A DNA stretch of 64,000 nucleotides from Xanthomonas hortorum (GTDB lineage: Bacteria; Pseudomonadota; Gammaproteobacteria; Xanthomonadales; Xanthomonadaceae). The notes beneath the pieces are model-generated. The model did not search any database. It worked only from the letters and a program-made list of their open reading frames with translations, and had not been told where the DNA came from. The position numbers and the translations under genes are program-made. Positions 45,378 through 55,229 of this stretch are shown here, in pieces. Numbering within the stretch: position 1 is the first letter of the stretch; each line of letters starts with the position of its first letter. Location: positions 558,001 through 622,000 of the forward strand of contig NZ_CP101417.1 in the NCBI RefSeq assembly GCF_024339125.1, written 5' to 3'.

Positions 45378-46307
45378 CGCACTACAATGATGTAGCATCT
45401 AACCAAGTAAACCTAATGGTGAAATTAATGAAGCAAACCCGAGCATTAGCCAGGGCAGGCTTTCTTAATATCCACGCACCTGCATCGTTCAGAGGCCCTT
45501 ACAGCAACCCATGTCGCGTTTGCAATCGCTAACATTTAATCTTTGCAATATCACATACGACCAGTCACGCAGCGCTAAATGGCCGCTTAGGTGTACCAGA
45601 ACTGCCAGTGCTCGCCACGCTTCAGCCTGATTTTTGGCGATTTCCGACTATCCATAGCCGCCGTCCTACTGCTGAGCATGCTGCCGCTGCAGAATTATTC
45701 CGTTCGCGACCGGGGAACCAGATGGATCTACGTCATCCGCTGCCGCAACTGAGCTAACAAATGCTTGTGCCGTGTTGGAACAGCTGTTTGCGGCACATTC
45801 AGTGCCGGCTGCGGTCACCTCGTTACTGCCGATATGCCTATTTGTAGGCTTGCTGCGATTTGAGCACGCTTAAAGCCTGTCAAATTAGACGGTCTGCAAA
45901 CGATAGCTGGAAATCCATATTGGCATTTTTCCACTGGCGGGTTATATGCCAGAAGCACTTTGCGCGCTGTCAGCGGAGCATACCGCCATGGACGCGCTCA
46001 AGCTCAGCGTATAAGCGCATCTGTGCGCAGCCGATCCAGCCTTGTGCAGATGCGCTCAAGCGCCAGCAAGATTAATGAACACTACACGGCGAACTGCCAA
46101 CAGCGACTCGCCTGCCAGCAGCAGCGGTGGCTAGCTAAACCCGTGCATGGGATAGAGCGCCGAATCCAGACGTCTTTGCAATGCTTAGCTCGCGCGCATG
46201 GTCAGCCATTCTTGCTAGTCTGATTACCGAAAGATCGCGCCACGTACACTTTACAAACTCAATCCGCTGCTAATTTTCGATTGATAAGATCTAAATTTAA
46301 GTAAACC
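45378..46307. other. gene-poor junction in the island
   Basis: About 930 bp without a credible gene. A 52-codon frame (around 45593-45751) encodes one hydrophobic stretch (AAVLLLSMLPL) and ends RCRN, perhaps a gene remnant. I find no tRNA or clear attachment repeats. Confidence 0.4.
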
Positions 46308-48536
46308 TTACCTCACCTCCCTTCTTGTTCTCGAAGTCTTCTTTTCGCTCAGGAGTTCGCTCCAAATTTCCTGTGTCTCTTTATTTAATGAATCTAGTAG
46401 AGCCAGAGGATTTTTTATCCTAATCAATGGCGATGGCCTGCCATGCATCGGCTTCGCTCGACGCACTTCTAAACGTCCATGACGGGAAAGCACCTTACTT
46501 ACAAAACTCCAGAGGGGATCATTGAGAAGCTCGGCTCCGTCGTTTTCGCCACCGGCGACTCTTAGATAAAACTGCTTTATTGATCTGCGCGCAACCTTCT
46601 CAAGTAGCTTTACCTCAGCCGTATTAGCAGCACCATCCATTCTAGTACGCAGACTAATCCAACTTGCAATTTCACTCTTTCCTCGAACTGGCTGGGTACC
46701 ATCTCTACCAATGACTTCTAAAGTTTTGATATTAGGCATCGAGGAACCCATTAAGGTTCCTTCGTCCACCACCAATGTATCAACCTCAACTTGATAAAAC
46801 GTCACCTCAGAAATATCAGCACCACAAGCATCGAGCCTATTAACCTTTGAGTTTGAAATAGTCCCCACCGGTGTCAGCCCGGCAAACGTCGCCTCAATTG
46901 TCTCTGCGTAATCAATTCTGTCGCAATATCCCAGCGAGAGCATTATAAAAAGTAATGCAGATAGATTAGTAGCTAAGGAGTCACCTGAAATCTCAGAAGA
47001 AAGCAATACTGAAGCCTTGTTAGATGCAGCATTATTTTCTTTCGACTTATTGGAAAAAACTTCTGCAAAAACTTCCAGTTCTTCGCAATTAAATACGTAA
47101 CGACGAAGGAAAGCTGGCACCCCCCCTTGGGCAAGCGCTCTGCGGACTGCTTGACCTAAAAAGTAATGCCTAACCTCGCTGTGCGGAAAACGTCTTGCTC
47201 TTTTATCAGAAGTAAGCTCCAAAAGAGCAAGACTTCCAGACTTGTGCATAAGCTTTCTTATCGATTGAACATCCAGTACGCCCTCGAATATATATTCCGT
47301 CAAGAATGAGAGATGCTCGATTTCTACAGAATCAACTTCTCTACCAGCCATTTCAACAGCAACCTCTTCGAGGAGCTGAAGCAACACCTCAGCAACCACC
47401 TCAACCGTTACGCCCCCGATCTGTTGAGAAATCAGGCGCGCCTCTCTACCAACTAATCGGTTTACTATAAAAGTTCTCGGCCCCGTGTCGGCTACTTCAC
47501 TCCAGCCCTTTGCAGTCCAGAGTTCCCGGAGAAAGAAAGGCCGTAGTACATAGCTTTCATCTCGCAATAAATCTTCGGAAATCTCGGAGTCGAGCTCACT
47601 AGGCTTCCAATTAGGGGATTTCTCCAGCCATTCTTTCGCCTCCATTGCGTTTGGAGTCAAGACTCTCCCTACAGTCAGTTCAACCTCATCGCGACTTTTC
47701 TCAATTCGCGTGAGAAGGTCCTGTTCCTCGATGAAGGTATCTCTCGCTGCTAACAGCATCGTGCCACCGCATCCAACTTCTTCGATGAATTGACGAAGCG
47801 CTAACCAAGAATCCTCATATCCATCGGCATCTACAAGCTCATCGAATCCATCTATCGCGACCGTCAGCAATCCTCGCCTCACAAGAATCGGGACATGTCG
47901 GGCGAAGAAACTAGCGTTAATATCCTGCGTTGCGGCGGCCAATGCATCTCTCAAATTTGAAAGGCGGCGCCCTTTGCTGGTCAAGTGCAGTATTGGTGCA
48001 ATTGCTTCAGATCCACTAGCTTTCTTTGCAAAATACTCGACAAGAGCGTTAATTTGGAATGTTTTACCCACTCCAGCCGGCCCTTCCAAGAGAAAGAGCT
48101 TTAATTTTTTCTTGTCATTCTTGGAATTAAATTCATTAACAAAATCTTCAGTGGTTAGCGCCCTATTGGAAACTTCAATCGAAGACGGAATTATATTTCC
48201 CACCTTGATTAAAGCGGATGCTCGCAACTGAGTGCTGACAAACTGAGAAAGGTTGGCAAAACGCTCGGACGCCAGCAGCGAATTTACGCTCGGGTAACGT
48301 GCTTTACGCCCGACCAATTCTTCAACCACACCATCTTCTTTAAATTCGAGCGAAAGATCTCTTCCGCCACGAATCATGTTTAGCCTAATGCAACCTGCCG
48401 TCATCCTCTTCCGCTTAACACCGGTATATGGATCTGCGAAGGATTCAATATCTTCGATATCTCTGTCATCTATCATGATTTTATAATATTCACAATGAGT
48501 AAACGAGGCCATCAAGCTGGAGAAACTTACTTTCAT
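46308..48536 (-). CDS. NACHT-like STAND NTPase, putative defence sensor
   Basis: A 742-residue protein. Walker A GPAGVGKT (152-159), Walker B LLTVAIDGFDELVD (223-236) and an Arg sensor segment MLLAARDTF form a NACHT-like ATPase. A helical region and a roughly 300-residue C-terminal part without clear repeats follow. The N-terminal 140 residues are unrecognised. It is AT-richer than the chromosome and overlaps the NYN gene upstream by 47 bp if the first ATG is used; starts at 48512 or 48476 are possible. STAND proteins often sense invaders, so a role in phage defence with the NYN nuclease is plausible, not shown. Confidence 0.8.
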   Translation of the reverse strand: MKVSFSSLMASFTHCEYYKIMIDDRDIEDIESFADPYTGVKRKRMTAGCIRLNMIRGGRDLSLEFKEDGVVEELVGRKARYPSVNSLLASERFANLSQFVSTQLRASALIKVGNIIPSSIEVSNRALTTEDFVNEFNSKNDKKKLKLFLLEGPAGVGKTFQINALVEYFAKKASGSEAIAPILHLTSKGRRLSNLRDALAAATQDINASFFARHVPILVRRGLLTVAIDGFDELVDADGYEDSWLALRQFIEEVGCGGTMLLAARDTFIEEQDLLTRIEKSRDEVELTVGRVLTPNAMEAKEWLEKSPNWKPSELDSEISEDLLRDESYVLRPFFLRELWTAKGWSEVADTGPRTFIVNRLVGREARLISQQIGGVTVEVVAEVLLQLLEEVAVEMAGREVDSVEIEHLSFLTEYIFEGVLDVQSIRKLMHKSGSLALLELTSDKRARRFPHSEVRHYFLGQAVRRALAQGGVPAFLRRYVFNCEELEVFAEVFSNKSKENNAASNKASVLLSSEISGDSLATNLSALLFIMLSLGYCDRIDYAETIEATFAGLTPVGTISNSKVNRLDACGADISEVTFYQVEVDTLVVDEGTLMGSSMPNIKTLEVIGRDGTQPVRGKSEIASWISLRTRMDGAANTAEVKLLEKVARRSIKQFYLRVAGGENDGAELLNDPLWSFVSKVLSRHGRLEVRRAKPMHGRPSPLIRIKNPLALLDSLNKETQEIWSELLSEKKTSRTRREVR

Positions 48537-49128
48537 TCGCGCGATTTATTCTCATCACCTTAACTGGCAGCCCCCACTGTTCGGCAGCAAACGTGCCGGG
48601 TAGAAGATCATCGTCATTCGCTATTACGATTGCCATTGCCTCTGGGGGTCTCCCACGCCGAAACCCGGCACTTTCGGCCCTACAGTAGGAAAGTAAATCG
48701 GCAACAAGTGCGGTGTCGACCATCTTTTGTTGGTCGAGCCCATCATCCCGTCTTCTAAGCGTATCAAAGAGCGGAGATCGTAATCCTCCGCAAATTAGCG
48801 AATCACCAAATCTTATGTCTGCCAAGAATGAGACATTCTTATTAGCAACTGGACGGAGCTTGCTTTTAGCCTCTTCCCAAGCGCGCCGATCATCTGTAGC
48901 CGTTCGGCCTCGGTGCCAACCGTGATAAATACGACTCATCACAATCTTAACTTTGCTTTTTGACTGCATCCCCGAAAGACAGTCAACTGTACGCTGCTGA
49001 ATTTCTTGATAACACTCACTGACATAACGAACTCTATCCTTGAAATCGATATTTTCGCTTAATCCCCCAGGAGGACGGCGAATTCGTCGAGCAGTATCCC
49101 AATCAATAAATGCGTGAGCTGATATCAC
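48490..49128 (-). CDS. NYN/PIN-like nuclease domain protein
   Basis: A 212-residue protein. GTG 49128 is the better start because AAGGAG lies 7 bp before it; the GTG at 49134 is too close. The NYN (LabA/DUF88) acidic set is present: FIDWDTAR near the start, KMVDTALVADLL in the middle and IANDDDLLPG toward the end. Such domains cut RNA using metal ions. The gene is directly upstream of the NACHT-like NTPase, sharing coding overlap, so both are one operon: nuclease effector plus NTPase regulator. Confidence 0.8.
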   Translation of the reverse strand: MISAHAFIDWDTARRIRRPPGGLSENIDFKDRVRYVSECYQEIQQRTVDCLSGMQSKSKVKIVMSRIYHGWHRGRTATDDRRAWEEAKSKLRPVANKNVSFLADIRFGDSLICGGLRSPLFDTLRRRDDGLDQQKMVDTALVADLLSYCRAESAGFRRGRPPEAMAIVIANDDDLLPGTFAAEQWGLPVKVMRINRANESKFLQLDGLVYSL

Positions 49129-49173
49129 CGCCACTCTCCTTGAGGCATTTTTATCACATCCTATAATCTAACG

Positions 49174-49202
49174 AAAAAGGCGGCCATTAGGCCGCCTTTT
49201 TT
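49174..49202. terminator. bidirectional terminator of aceE
   Basis: AAAAAGGCGGCC and GGCCGCCTTTTTT form a perfect stem with loop ATTA. It lies 12 bp beyond the aceE stop, where aceE transcription (minus strand) should end. The A-tract makes it work both ways. Confidence 0.9.
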
Positions 49203-49213
49203 GCTAATTCAAA

Positions 49214-51901
49214 TCAAACCCCTACAGGATTCGCCTTCTCAGGATCAATCTTGTACTGCTTGATCGCCCGGGCCACGTCCTTGCCCGTCATCTTGCCGTC
49301 CTTCGCCAGCGCCGCAATCGCCGCATGCGCGATGTAGTAACGGTCGACCTCAAAGAAACGACGCAGGTTCGCACGCGTATCCGAGCGACCGAACCCATCC
49401 GTGCCGAGCACGCTGTAGGTCATTGGGACGAAGGCGCGGATCTGGTCGGCGAACAGGCGCACGTAGTCCGTTGCGGCAATCGCCGGGCCCTGGCGGCCTT
49501 CCAGCAGCTGGGTGACGTAGGGCTTGCGCTGTTCGGCCTCCGGGTGCAGGCGGTTCCAGCGTTCGGCGGCGAAGCCGTCGCGGCGCACTTCGTTGAAGCT
49601 GGGGCAGGACCAGATGTCGGCGGTGACGCCGAAATCCTTGTCCAGCAGCTCGGCTGCGGCAATGGCTTCGCGCAGGATGGTGCCGCTGCCCAGCAGCTGC
49701 ACGCGCAGCTCGCCCTTCTTGGGCTTGCCGGCGTCCTTGAGCAGGTACATGCCCTTGATGATGCCCTCGGCTGCGCCGTCCGGCATGCCGGGGTGAGCGT
49801 AGTTCTCGTTCATCAGGGTGATGTAGTAGTACTCGTCGATCTGGTCTTCCATCATCGCCTTCATGCCGTGCTGCATGATGACGGTGACTTCGAAGCCGAA
49901 GGTCGGGTCGTAGCTACGCACGTTGGGGATGGAGCCGGCGATGACCTGGCTGAAGCCGTCTTCGTGCTGCAGGCCTTCGCCATTGAGCGTGGTGCGGCCG
50001 GCGGTGCCGCCGAGCAGAAAGCCACGCGTGCGCATGTCCGCTGCCTGCCAGGCGATGTCGCCCACGCGCTGGAAGCCGAACATGGAGTAGTAGATGTAGA
50101 ACGGCAGCATCGGCACGTCGGAGACCGAGTAGCTGGTGCCGGCGGCCATCCACGAGGCGATGGCGCCCGGCTCGCTGATGCCTTGCTGCAGCACCTGACC
50201 GGTCTGGTCTTCGCGGTAGTACATCAGCTGGTCGGCATCGACCGGCTTGTACTTCTGGCCGAACGGGGCATAGATGCCGATCTGGCGGAACATGCCTTCC
50301 ATGCCGAAGGTGCGCGCTTCATCGGCCACGATCGGCACGATGCGCGGGCCCAGTTCCTTGTCGCGCAGCGCGATGTTTAGGCTCTGCACGAACGACATGG
50401 TGGTGGAATAGCTGCGCTCGCCGCTGTCCTTGAGCAGGCGCTCGAACTTGTCGAGCGTGGGCGCGACGAACGACTTGCTGGCCTTGGGACGGCGCGAGGG
50501 CAGGAAACCGCCCAGCACGTTGCGGCGCTCTTTGAGGTACTGCACTTCCGGGGAATCTTCGCCGGGGTGGTAGAACGGCACCTGGCCGTCTTCCAGCTGG
50601 GCGTCGGTGACCGGGATGTTGAAGCGGTCGCGGAAGTGCTTGACCGCCGCGTCGTCCAGCTTTTTGGTCTGGTGAGTAGGGTTGAGCGCCTCACCGGCCG
50701 AGCCCATGCCGTAGCCCTTGACCGTCTTGGCCAGGATCACGGTGGGCATGCCCTTGGTGTTCACGGCCTGGTTGTAGGCGGCATACACCTTGTGCGGGTC
50801 GTGGCCGCCACGGTTGAGGCGCCAGATGTCGTCGTCAGACAGGCCGGCGACCATGGCCGCGGTCTCCGGGTACTTGCCGAAGAAGTTGGCGCGCGTGTAG
50901 GCGCCGCCGAAGGCCTTGCAGTTCTGGTATTCGCCGTCGACGGTTTCCATCATCAGCTTCTTGAGGACGCCGTCGGTGTCCTTGGCCAGCAGGGCGTCCC
51001 AGTAGCCGCCCCAGAGCAGCTTGATGACGTTCCAGCCGCCGCCACGGAACACGCCTTCCAGTTCCTGGATGATCTTGCCGTTGCCGCGTACCGGGCCGTC
51101 CAGGCGCTGCAGGTTGCAGTTGACCACGAAGATGAGGTTGTCCAGGCCTTCACGGCCGGCCAGCGCAATGGCGCCGAGGGTTTCCGGCTCGTCGCTCTCG
51201 CCGTCGCCGATGAAGCACCACACCTTACGGTCGGACTTCTCGATCAGGCCGCGGTTTTCCAGGTAGCGCATGAACTGCGCCTGGTAGATGGCGGCCAGCG
51301 GGCCCAGGCCCATCGAGACGGTGGGGGTCTGCCAGAACTCGGGCATCAGCCACGGGTGCGGGTAGGAGGAGATGCCCTGGCCGTCCACTTCCATGCGGAA
51401 GTTGTCCAGCTGGGCTTCGCTGATGCGGCCTTCGAGGAAGGCGCGGGCGTAGATGCCCGGGGCGCTGTGGCCCTGGATGAACAGCAGGTCGCCCGGGTGG
51501 TTGTCCGAGGGCGCGCGCCAGAAGTGGTTGAAGCCCACGTCGTACAGCGTGGCGCTGGAGGCGAACGAGGCGATGTGGCCGCCCAGGTCGCCCGGCTTGC
51601 GGTTGGCCCGCACGACGGTGGCCATGGCGTTCCAGCGGATGATCGAGCGGATCTTCCACTCCAGCGCGGAGTCGCCGGGGTTCTTGGCCTCGTTGGCCGG
51701 TGCGATGGTGTTGACGTACTCGGTGGTGGGCGAGAACGGCAGGTAAGCGCCGGCGCGGCGGGTCTGTTCGACCATGCCTTCCAGCAGCTGATGGGCGCGC
51801 TCAGGACCTTCTACATCGATGACGGCCTTGATCGATTCGAGCCACTCCTGCGTCTCAAGCGGGTTCGGATCGTTGTGCAGCACTTCGTTCAACCAGTTCA
51901 T
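49214..51901 (-). CDS. aceE: pyruvate dehydrogenase E1 component (homodimeric)
   Basis: An 895-residue thiamine diphosphate enzyme that decarboxylates pyruvate and passes acetyl to lipoyl-E2. Start ATG 51901 has GGGAG 7 bp before it, and the protein begins NWLNEVLHNDPNPLETQEWLES as in other E1p. The ThDP motif GDGESDEPE...N and the pyrimidine-binding parts EGLQHEDGFSQ and MEDQIDEYYYITLMNENYAHP are intact. The E2/E3 genes are not adjacent here. The downstream side borders the acquired island. Confidence 0.97.
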   Translation of the reverse strand: MNWLNEVLHNDPNPLETQEWLESIKAVIDVEGPERAHQLLEGMVEQTRRAGAYLPFSPTTEYVNTIAPANEAKNPGDSALEWKIRSIIRWNAMATVVRANRKPGDLGGHIASFASSATLYDVGFNHFWRAPSDNHPGDLLFIQGHSAPGIYARAFLEGRISEAQLDNFRMEVDGQGISSYPHPWLMPEFWQTPTVSMGLGPLAAIYQAQFMRYLENRGLIEKSDRKVWCFIGDGESDEPETLGAIALAGREGLDNLIFVVNCNLQRLDGPVRGNGKIIQELEGVFRGGGWNVIKLLWGGYWDALLAKDTDGVLKKLMMETVDGEYQNCKAFGGAYTRANFFGKYPETAAMVAGLSDDDIWRLNRGGHDPHKVYAAYNQAVNTKGMPTVILAKTVKGYGMGSAGEALNPTHQTKKLDDAAVKHFRDRFNIPVTDAQLEDGQVPFYHPGEDSPEVQYLKERRNVLGGFLPSRRPKASKSFVAPTLDKFERLLKDSGERSYSTTMSFVQSLNIALRDKELGPRIVPIVADEARTFGMEGMFRQIGIYAPFGQKYKPVDADQLMYYREDQTGQVLQQGISEPGAIASWMAAGTSYSVSDVPMLPFYIYYSMFGFQRVGDIAWQAADMRTRGFLLGGTAGRTTLNGEGLQHEDGFSQVIAGSIPNVRSYDPTFGFEVTVIMQHGMKAMMEDQIDEYYYITLMNENYAHPGMPDGAAEGIIKGMYLLKDAGKPKKGELRVQLLGSGTILREAIAAAELLDKDFGVTADIWSCPSFNEVRRDGFAAERWNRLHPEAEQRKPYVTQLLEGRQGPAIAATDYVRLFADQIRAFVPMTYSVLGTDGFGRSDTRANLRRFFEVDRYYIAHAAIAALAKDGKMTGKDVARAIKQYKIDPEKANPVGV

Positions 51902-52162
51902 TAGCGCTCCCGGGGGGACACACCCCGCGGGTGTGTCGACATCGTGAATTCGTGAACCCCCAAGTGTACCGCACGCACCTGTTGGCATTCCTCGCTACGG
52001 GTGCGTATGGAATGGGATGGTGTTGTGCGCGGGTGGGTGTTGGCGGCGGGTGCCACGCATGCGGGCGCTGCTGGTGTACGACCAAAGGATGAGGGCCAAC
52101 GGCGGGCGATTGCCGAGCGCCAGCGCCCGGCTCGGCGCGGAATGGGCCGATGTGCATGCACC

Positions 52163-52228
52163 GTAGGAGCGCACCTGGGCGCGAGGGGCGTTACCGGTAA
52201 AGCCCGTCGCGCCCGGGTGCGCTCCTAC
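52163..52228. repeat. inverted REP pair (BIME-like)
   Basis: GTAGGAGCGCACCTGGGCGC at one end and its imperfect complement GCGCCCGGGTGCGCTCCTAC at the other form a long stem around about 26 bp. It lies in the 367-bp spacer (51902-52268) between aceE and the galactanase gene, in which I see no coding sequence. It belongs to the REP family seen at 7081. Confidence 0.75.
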
Positions 52229-52268
52229 GGGGGTGGTCGATAGGTGCCCGGTTGCGTGGCGCGGCCGG

Positions 52269-53270
52269 TCAGAACGCCTGCAGCGCCTCGGTCAGTTGGC
52301 CGTTGTTGTTGACCGCGCCCATGGTGTAGCCCTGCCACCCGGGGTAGGCGTTGGGTTCCCAATAGAACACGCCGAGCACCCGCGAGCCGATGGCGTTGCT
52401 GCGGCTGAGCAGGTTGGTGAGCATGGCGCGGGTGGTGGCGGCCTGCTGCCAGTCCATGCCGACCTCGGCCACGATCACGTCGCTGCCATAGCGGGAGATC
52501 ATGTCGCGCATGTTGGTGTCCAGGCGGTTGTTGTAGTCCTGCCAGCTGCCCACCGGCGGGTAATGCGACATGCCGATGACGTCCCACTTGCCGCCGGCCG
52601 AGCGCAGGTTGTCGAAGAACCAGCGGAAGTTGGCGTTGTCGTAGCCGTTGGCCAGATGCACGATGACCTTGGCGTTGGGGTACACCGCCTTGGTGGCGTT
52701 GTAGCCGCTATTGATGAACTGGCCCAGGTTGGCGAAGTTGGGCGTCTTGCCCTCGTTCCACAGCATGCCGCTGTTGATCTCGTTGCCCACCTGCACCCAG
52801 CTGACGGTGATGCCGTTGTCCCTGAGGTACTTGAGGATGCCCTGGGTGTGGCTGTAGACATCGGTATTGAGCTGGGCGACGGAGTGGCCCGCCCAGGCGG
52901 CCGGCTTGGTCTGCTTGCCGGGGTCGGCCCAGCTGTCGCTGTAGTGGAAGTCGATCATGATGCGCATGCCCTGCGCGGCGGCGCGCTTGGCCTTGTCGAG
53001 CGTGTCGCGGCCATCGTTCCAGCCGCCGGACGGGTTGACCCACACGCGCAGGCGCACTGCGTTGCCGCCCACATCCTTGAACAGCTTGATGAAGTCGGTG
53101 GTGTTGCCCGATGCATCGCGAAACACCTGCGGCGGGTTGGCAGCGGCCTGCTGGTTGAGCCAGCTGACATCGGCGCCCTTGGCGATGCCTTGCGCGCCTG
53201 CCCCGGCGCTGACGAAGCCCAGCAGCAGCACCAACAGCAAGCGGCTATAGCCCTTACGAAACATGCTCAT
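52269..53270 (-). CDS. arabinogalactan endo-beta-1,4-galactanase (GH53)
   Basis: A 333-residue secreted enzyme starting at ATG 53270 with GAGAGGG. The signal peptide ends near AGAGA. The mature GH53 barrel shows KGADVSWLNQQ, VRLRVWVNP, DFHYSDSWADPGKQ, the acid/base Glu in VQVGNEIN and the nucleophile Glu in VAEVGMDW. It would cut beta-1,4-galactan side chains of plant pectin, fitting a plant pathogen. Confidence 0.95.
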   Translation of the reverse strand: MSMFRKGYSRLLLVLLLGFVSAGAGAQGIAKGADVSWLNQQAAANPPQVFRDASGNTTDFIKLFKDVGGNAVRLRVWVNPSGGWNDGRDTLDKAKRAAAQGMRIMIDFHYSDSWADPGKQTKPAAWAGHSVAQLNTDVYSHTQGILKYLRDNGITVSWVQVGNEINSGMLWNEGKTPNFANLGQFINSGYNATKAVYPNAKVIVHLANGYDNANFRWFFDNLRSAGGKWDVIGMSHYPPVGSWQDYNNRLDTNMRDMISRYGSDVIVAEVGMDWQQAATTRAMLTNLLSRSNAIGSRVLGVFYWEPNAYPGWQGYTMGAVNNNGQLTEALQAF

Positions 53271-53906
53271 GAAACCCTCTCCCTTGATCGATGGATGTCG
53301 CGCCACCTGGCGCCTTGCCTGATCCCCCTGAATCTCGAGGCGTGCTGTGCGGCGAAGCGGGCAATGCCGCGATGCCACGCACGCTGCGAAACGGTGGCGA
53401 TTCAAACACGGCACTGCAACGCGGTTGCGCTCGCTATAGGTGCTGGGCGATTGCGGCATAGTTCGCGGCGGAAAAAACCTTGCGCCAGCGAACTGGCACT
53501 ATTTTCGCCAGCGCGATGTTGTGCGGGTGCAACAGAAAAACGGCGCGGTACTGCGCGAGGCATCTGATCCTGGCGCTCTGTTGCCGCAACGACATGCATG
53601 GCCGACCGTCTGCGACCGCAATGACCCTGGGCCTGACGCGATACGGCAACGCGCTACAGGCCTGCCGGCAATTGGGCACGCTGGTGGAAGCGCAACTCCT
53701 GATGCCCTGCGTGTTCGGCGCACTCTTGTTCGGCGCACTCAACGAGCTCTCGCTGCAGGATCGGCAGCGATCAAACGAAAAAACGCCGGCAAGCCGGCGT
53801 TTTTGGTGCAACGTGCGATGGAAGCAGTGGCAGGTCGAAGCGGCACTGCGTCACGGAGGCTGGTTGGGCGAATGAACACCACCGGGCCGCAAACGCATGA
53901 CCGCAC
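53271..53906. other. intergenic region without a supported gene
   Basis: About 636 bp between the galactanase and effector genes. Open frames on both strands have no recognisable family. It contains a 15-bp tandem repeat (TTCGGCGCACTC units near 53716-53740) and the terminator at 53777. Confidence 0.4.
53777..53804. terminator. bidirectional terminator downstream of the lipase effector
   Basis: AAAAAACGCCGGC and GCCGGCGTTTTT pair as a GC stem with loop AA. It is positioned to end minus-strand transcription from the effector gene. Confidence 0.85.
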
Positions 53907-55229
53907 TCAACTCATCGCGCGTGCGCCCTGCTGCTGTTGCTGGGTCTGCGACTGCTGCTGTTCCAATGCCACCGACTGGCGTGCGGCATTTTCTGCAACG
54001 CGCTGGCTGCTCTGTTCCAGCGGGGTATTGATGGCGGTCATCGTCTCGACGCTGACACGCAGCTGCGCGGGGTCGTCGGCACGGCCCTGCACGGCGAAGG
54101 TGCGCGCTGCATCGGGGCTTATTACCACCTCGTCGATGCGCTTGCCGCCGACGGCATGCATTTCCGATGCGAGCGAGCCGGACAACTGGGCACTGTGCTG
54201 GTCGGGTGTGCGCCCGGCGCGTGCGTCCTGCGCGTGCACGCCACGTTGCGCATCCTGAAACAGGCTATTGCCCACGTGCCCGGGCTGGTCGATGCGCAGC
54301 GAGGTGTGGTCGTTGCCGTGCTCGCGCGCGTCGCGCTTGGCGGGCTCGCCCGGTGCGAGCGGGCCGCGGATGGCGTCCACCGCGTCCTGGCCGAGGCCGC
54401 GCGCGCTACGCGTCAGGATGGTGGTGCCGGTGCGCAGCCCATCCACATCGTTGCGGTATTCGTCGATCATCCGCGCGTTCTTTTCGGCCAGCGGGCGCGC
54501 GTTGGGGTCGGTGAGCGCCGAGTGCTCGCCCAGGAAGTTGCCCAGCTTGTGCGCGCCCAGCGAGCTGCCGGCCGCCACCAGCGGGTAGTCCGGGATCAGG
54601 AAGTTGGCCTTGCTGTTGCTGTAGCCGGCGCCATTCAACGTGGTGATTTCATCAGGCTTGGCATAGATGCGCACCTGCCCGAAATGCGGCGAGGCGGCAC
54701 TGACCGGATCGGATGCCATGACGTGGTTGATCACGCTGTTGCCGCCTTCCGGAATGCGGTAGCTCAGGCTGGCCGCGCCGTACGAGTTGAAGGTTTCGCC
54801 CTTGAGGTCGTAGTGGTGCGCGGAGACCTGTGCGAGCGCGCCGCCGAGGGAGTGGCCGGTGACGGTGACTTCGGGTGCGTGACCGGTTCGCTTACCGACA
54901 TCCTTGGCAATGGTCATCGCGTTCTGAGTCAGCGCCAGCGCATCGGCTGCCTGCGGATTGGTCCGCGAGGTGACCATGGTCGCGTCGGTAAGAATGTCTT
55001 TGGCAGCGCCCTCGGTGCCCCGATGCGCAACCACGATTTCGCCACTGCCTTCGTTGCGGTAAATCGTGCCCTGGTAGCCAGTGGACTTGTTGTTGACGTG
55101 GTCGAGAACGGCGTAACGCTGTCCCTCGATGTCGACAATCTCTTCCTGACCCGGTGCGCGCCGGCCGACGGCGCGATCCTTGTAGGCATCTTCAGACAAG
55201 CCCGCATATTGCGGCGATGGAATGCTCAT
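53907..55229 (-). CDS. X-T4SS effector: class 3 lipase with XVIPCD
   Basis: A 440-residue antibacterial phospholipase-type effector. The class 3 lipase fold is visible in VVAHRGTEG (oxyanion region) and GHSLGGA (Ser near 127), with a later Asp in ASDPVSAASP. The C-terminal part is an XVIPCD: GKRIDEVVISPDAARTFAVQG, DDPAQLRVSVETMTAIN, PLEQS and a Gln-rich tail. It resembles the XAC0574 type of X. citri as I recall. The start overlaps the immunity gene stop by 4 bp. The gene is intact. Confidence 0.9.
   Translation of the reverse strand: MSIPSPQYAGLSEDAYKDRAVGRRAPGQEEIVDIEGQRYAVLDHVNNKSTGYQGTIYRNEGSGEIVVAHRGTEGAAKDILTDATMVTSRTNPQAADALALTQNAMTIAKDVGKRTGHAPEVTVTGHSLGGALAQVSAHHYDLKGETFNSYGAASLSYRIPEGGNSVINHVMASDPVSAASPHFGQVRIYAKPDEITTLNGAGYSNSKANFLIPDYPLVAAGSSLGAHKLGNFLGEHSALTDPNARPLAEKNARMIDEYRNDVDGLRTGTTILTRSARGLGQDAVDAIRGPLAPGEPAKRDAREHGNDHTSLRIDQPGHVGNSLFQDAQRGVHAQDARAGRTPDQHSAQLSGSLASEMHAVGGKRIDEVVISPDAARTFAVQGRADDPAQLRVSVETMTAINTPLEQSSQRVAENAARQSVALEQQQSQTQQQQQGARAMS

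Noticed and set aside
45378-46307. Search for a tRNA or attachment repeats that would mark an integrated element
   Set aside because: No tRNA-like cloverleaf or matching direct repeats were seen at either island edge.
53716-53740. Short tandem repeat TTCGGCGCACTC considered as a regulatory array
   Set aside because: Only two units and no adjacent promoter or binding-protein gene.
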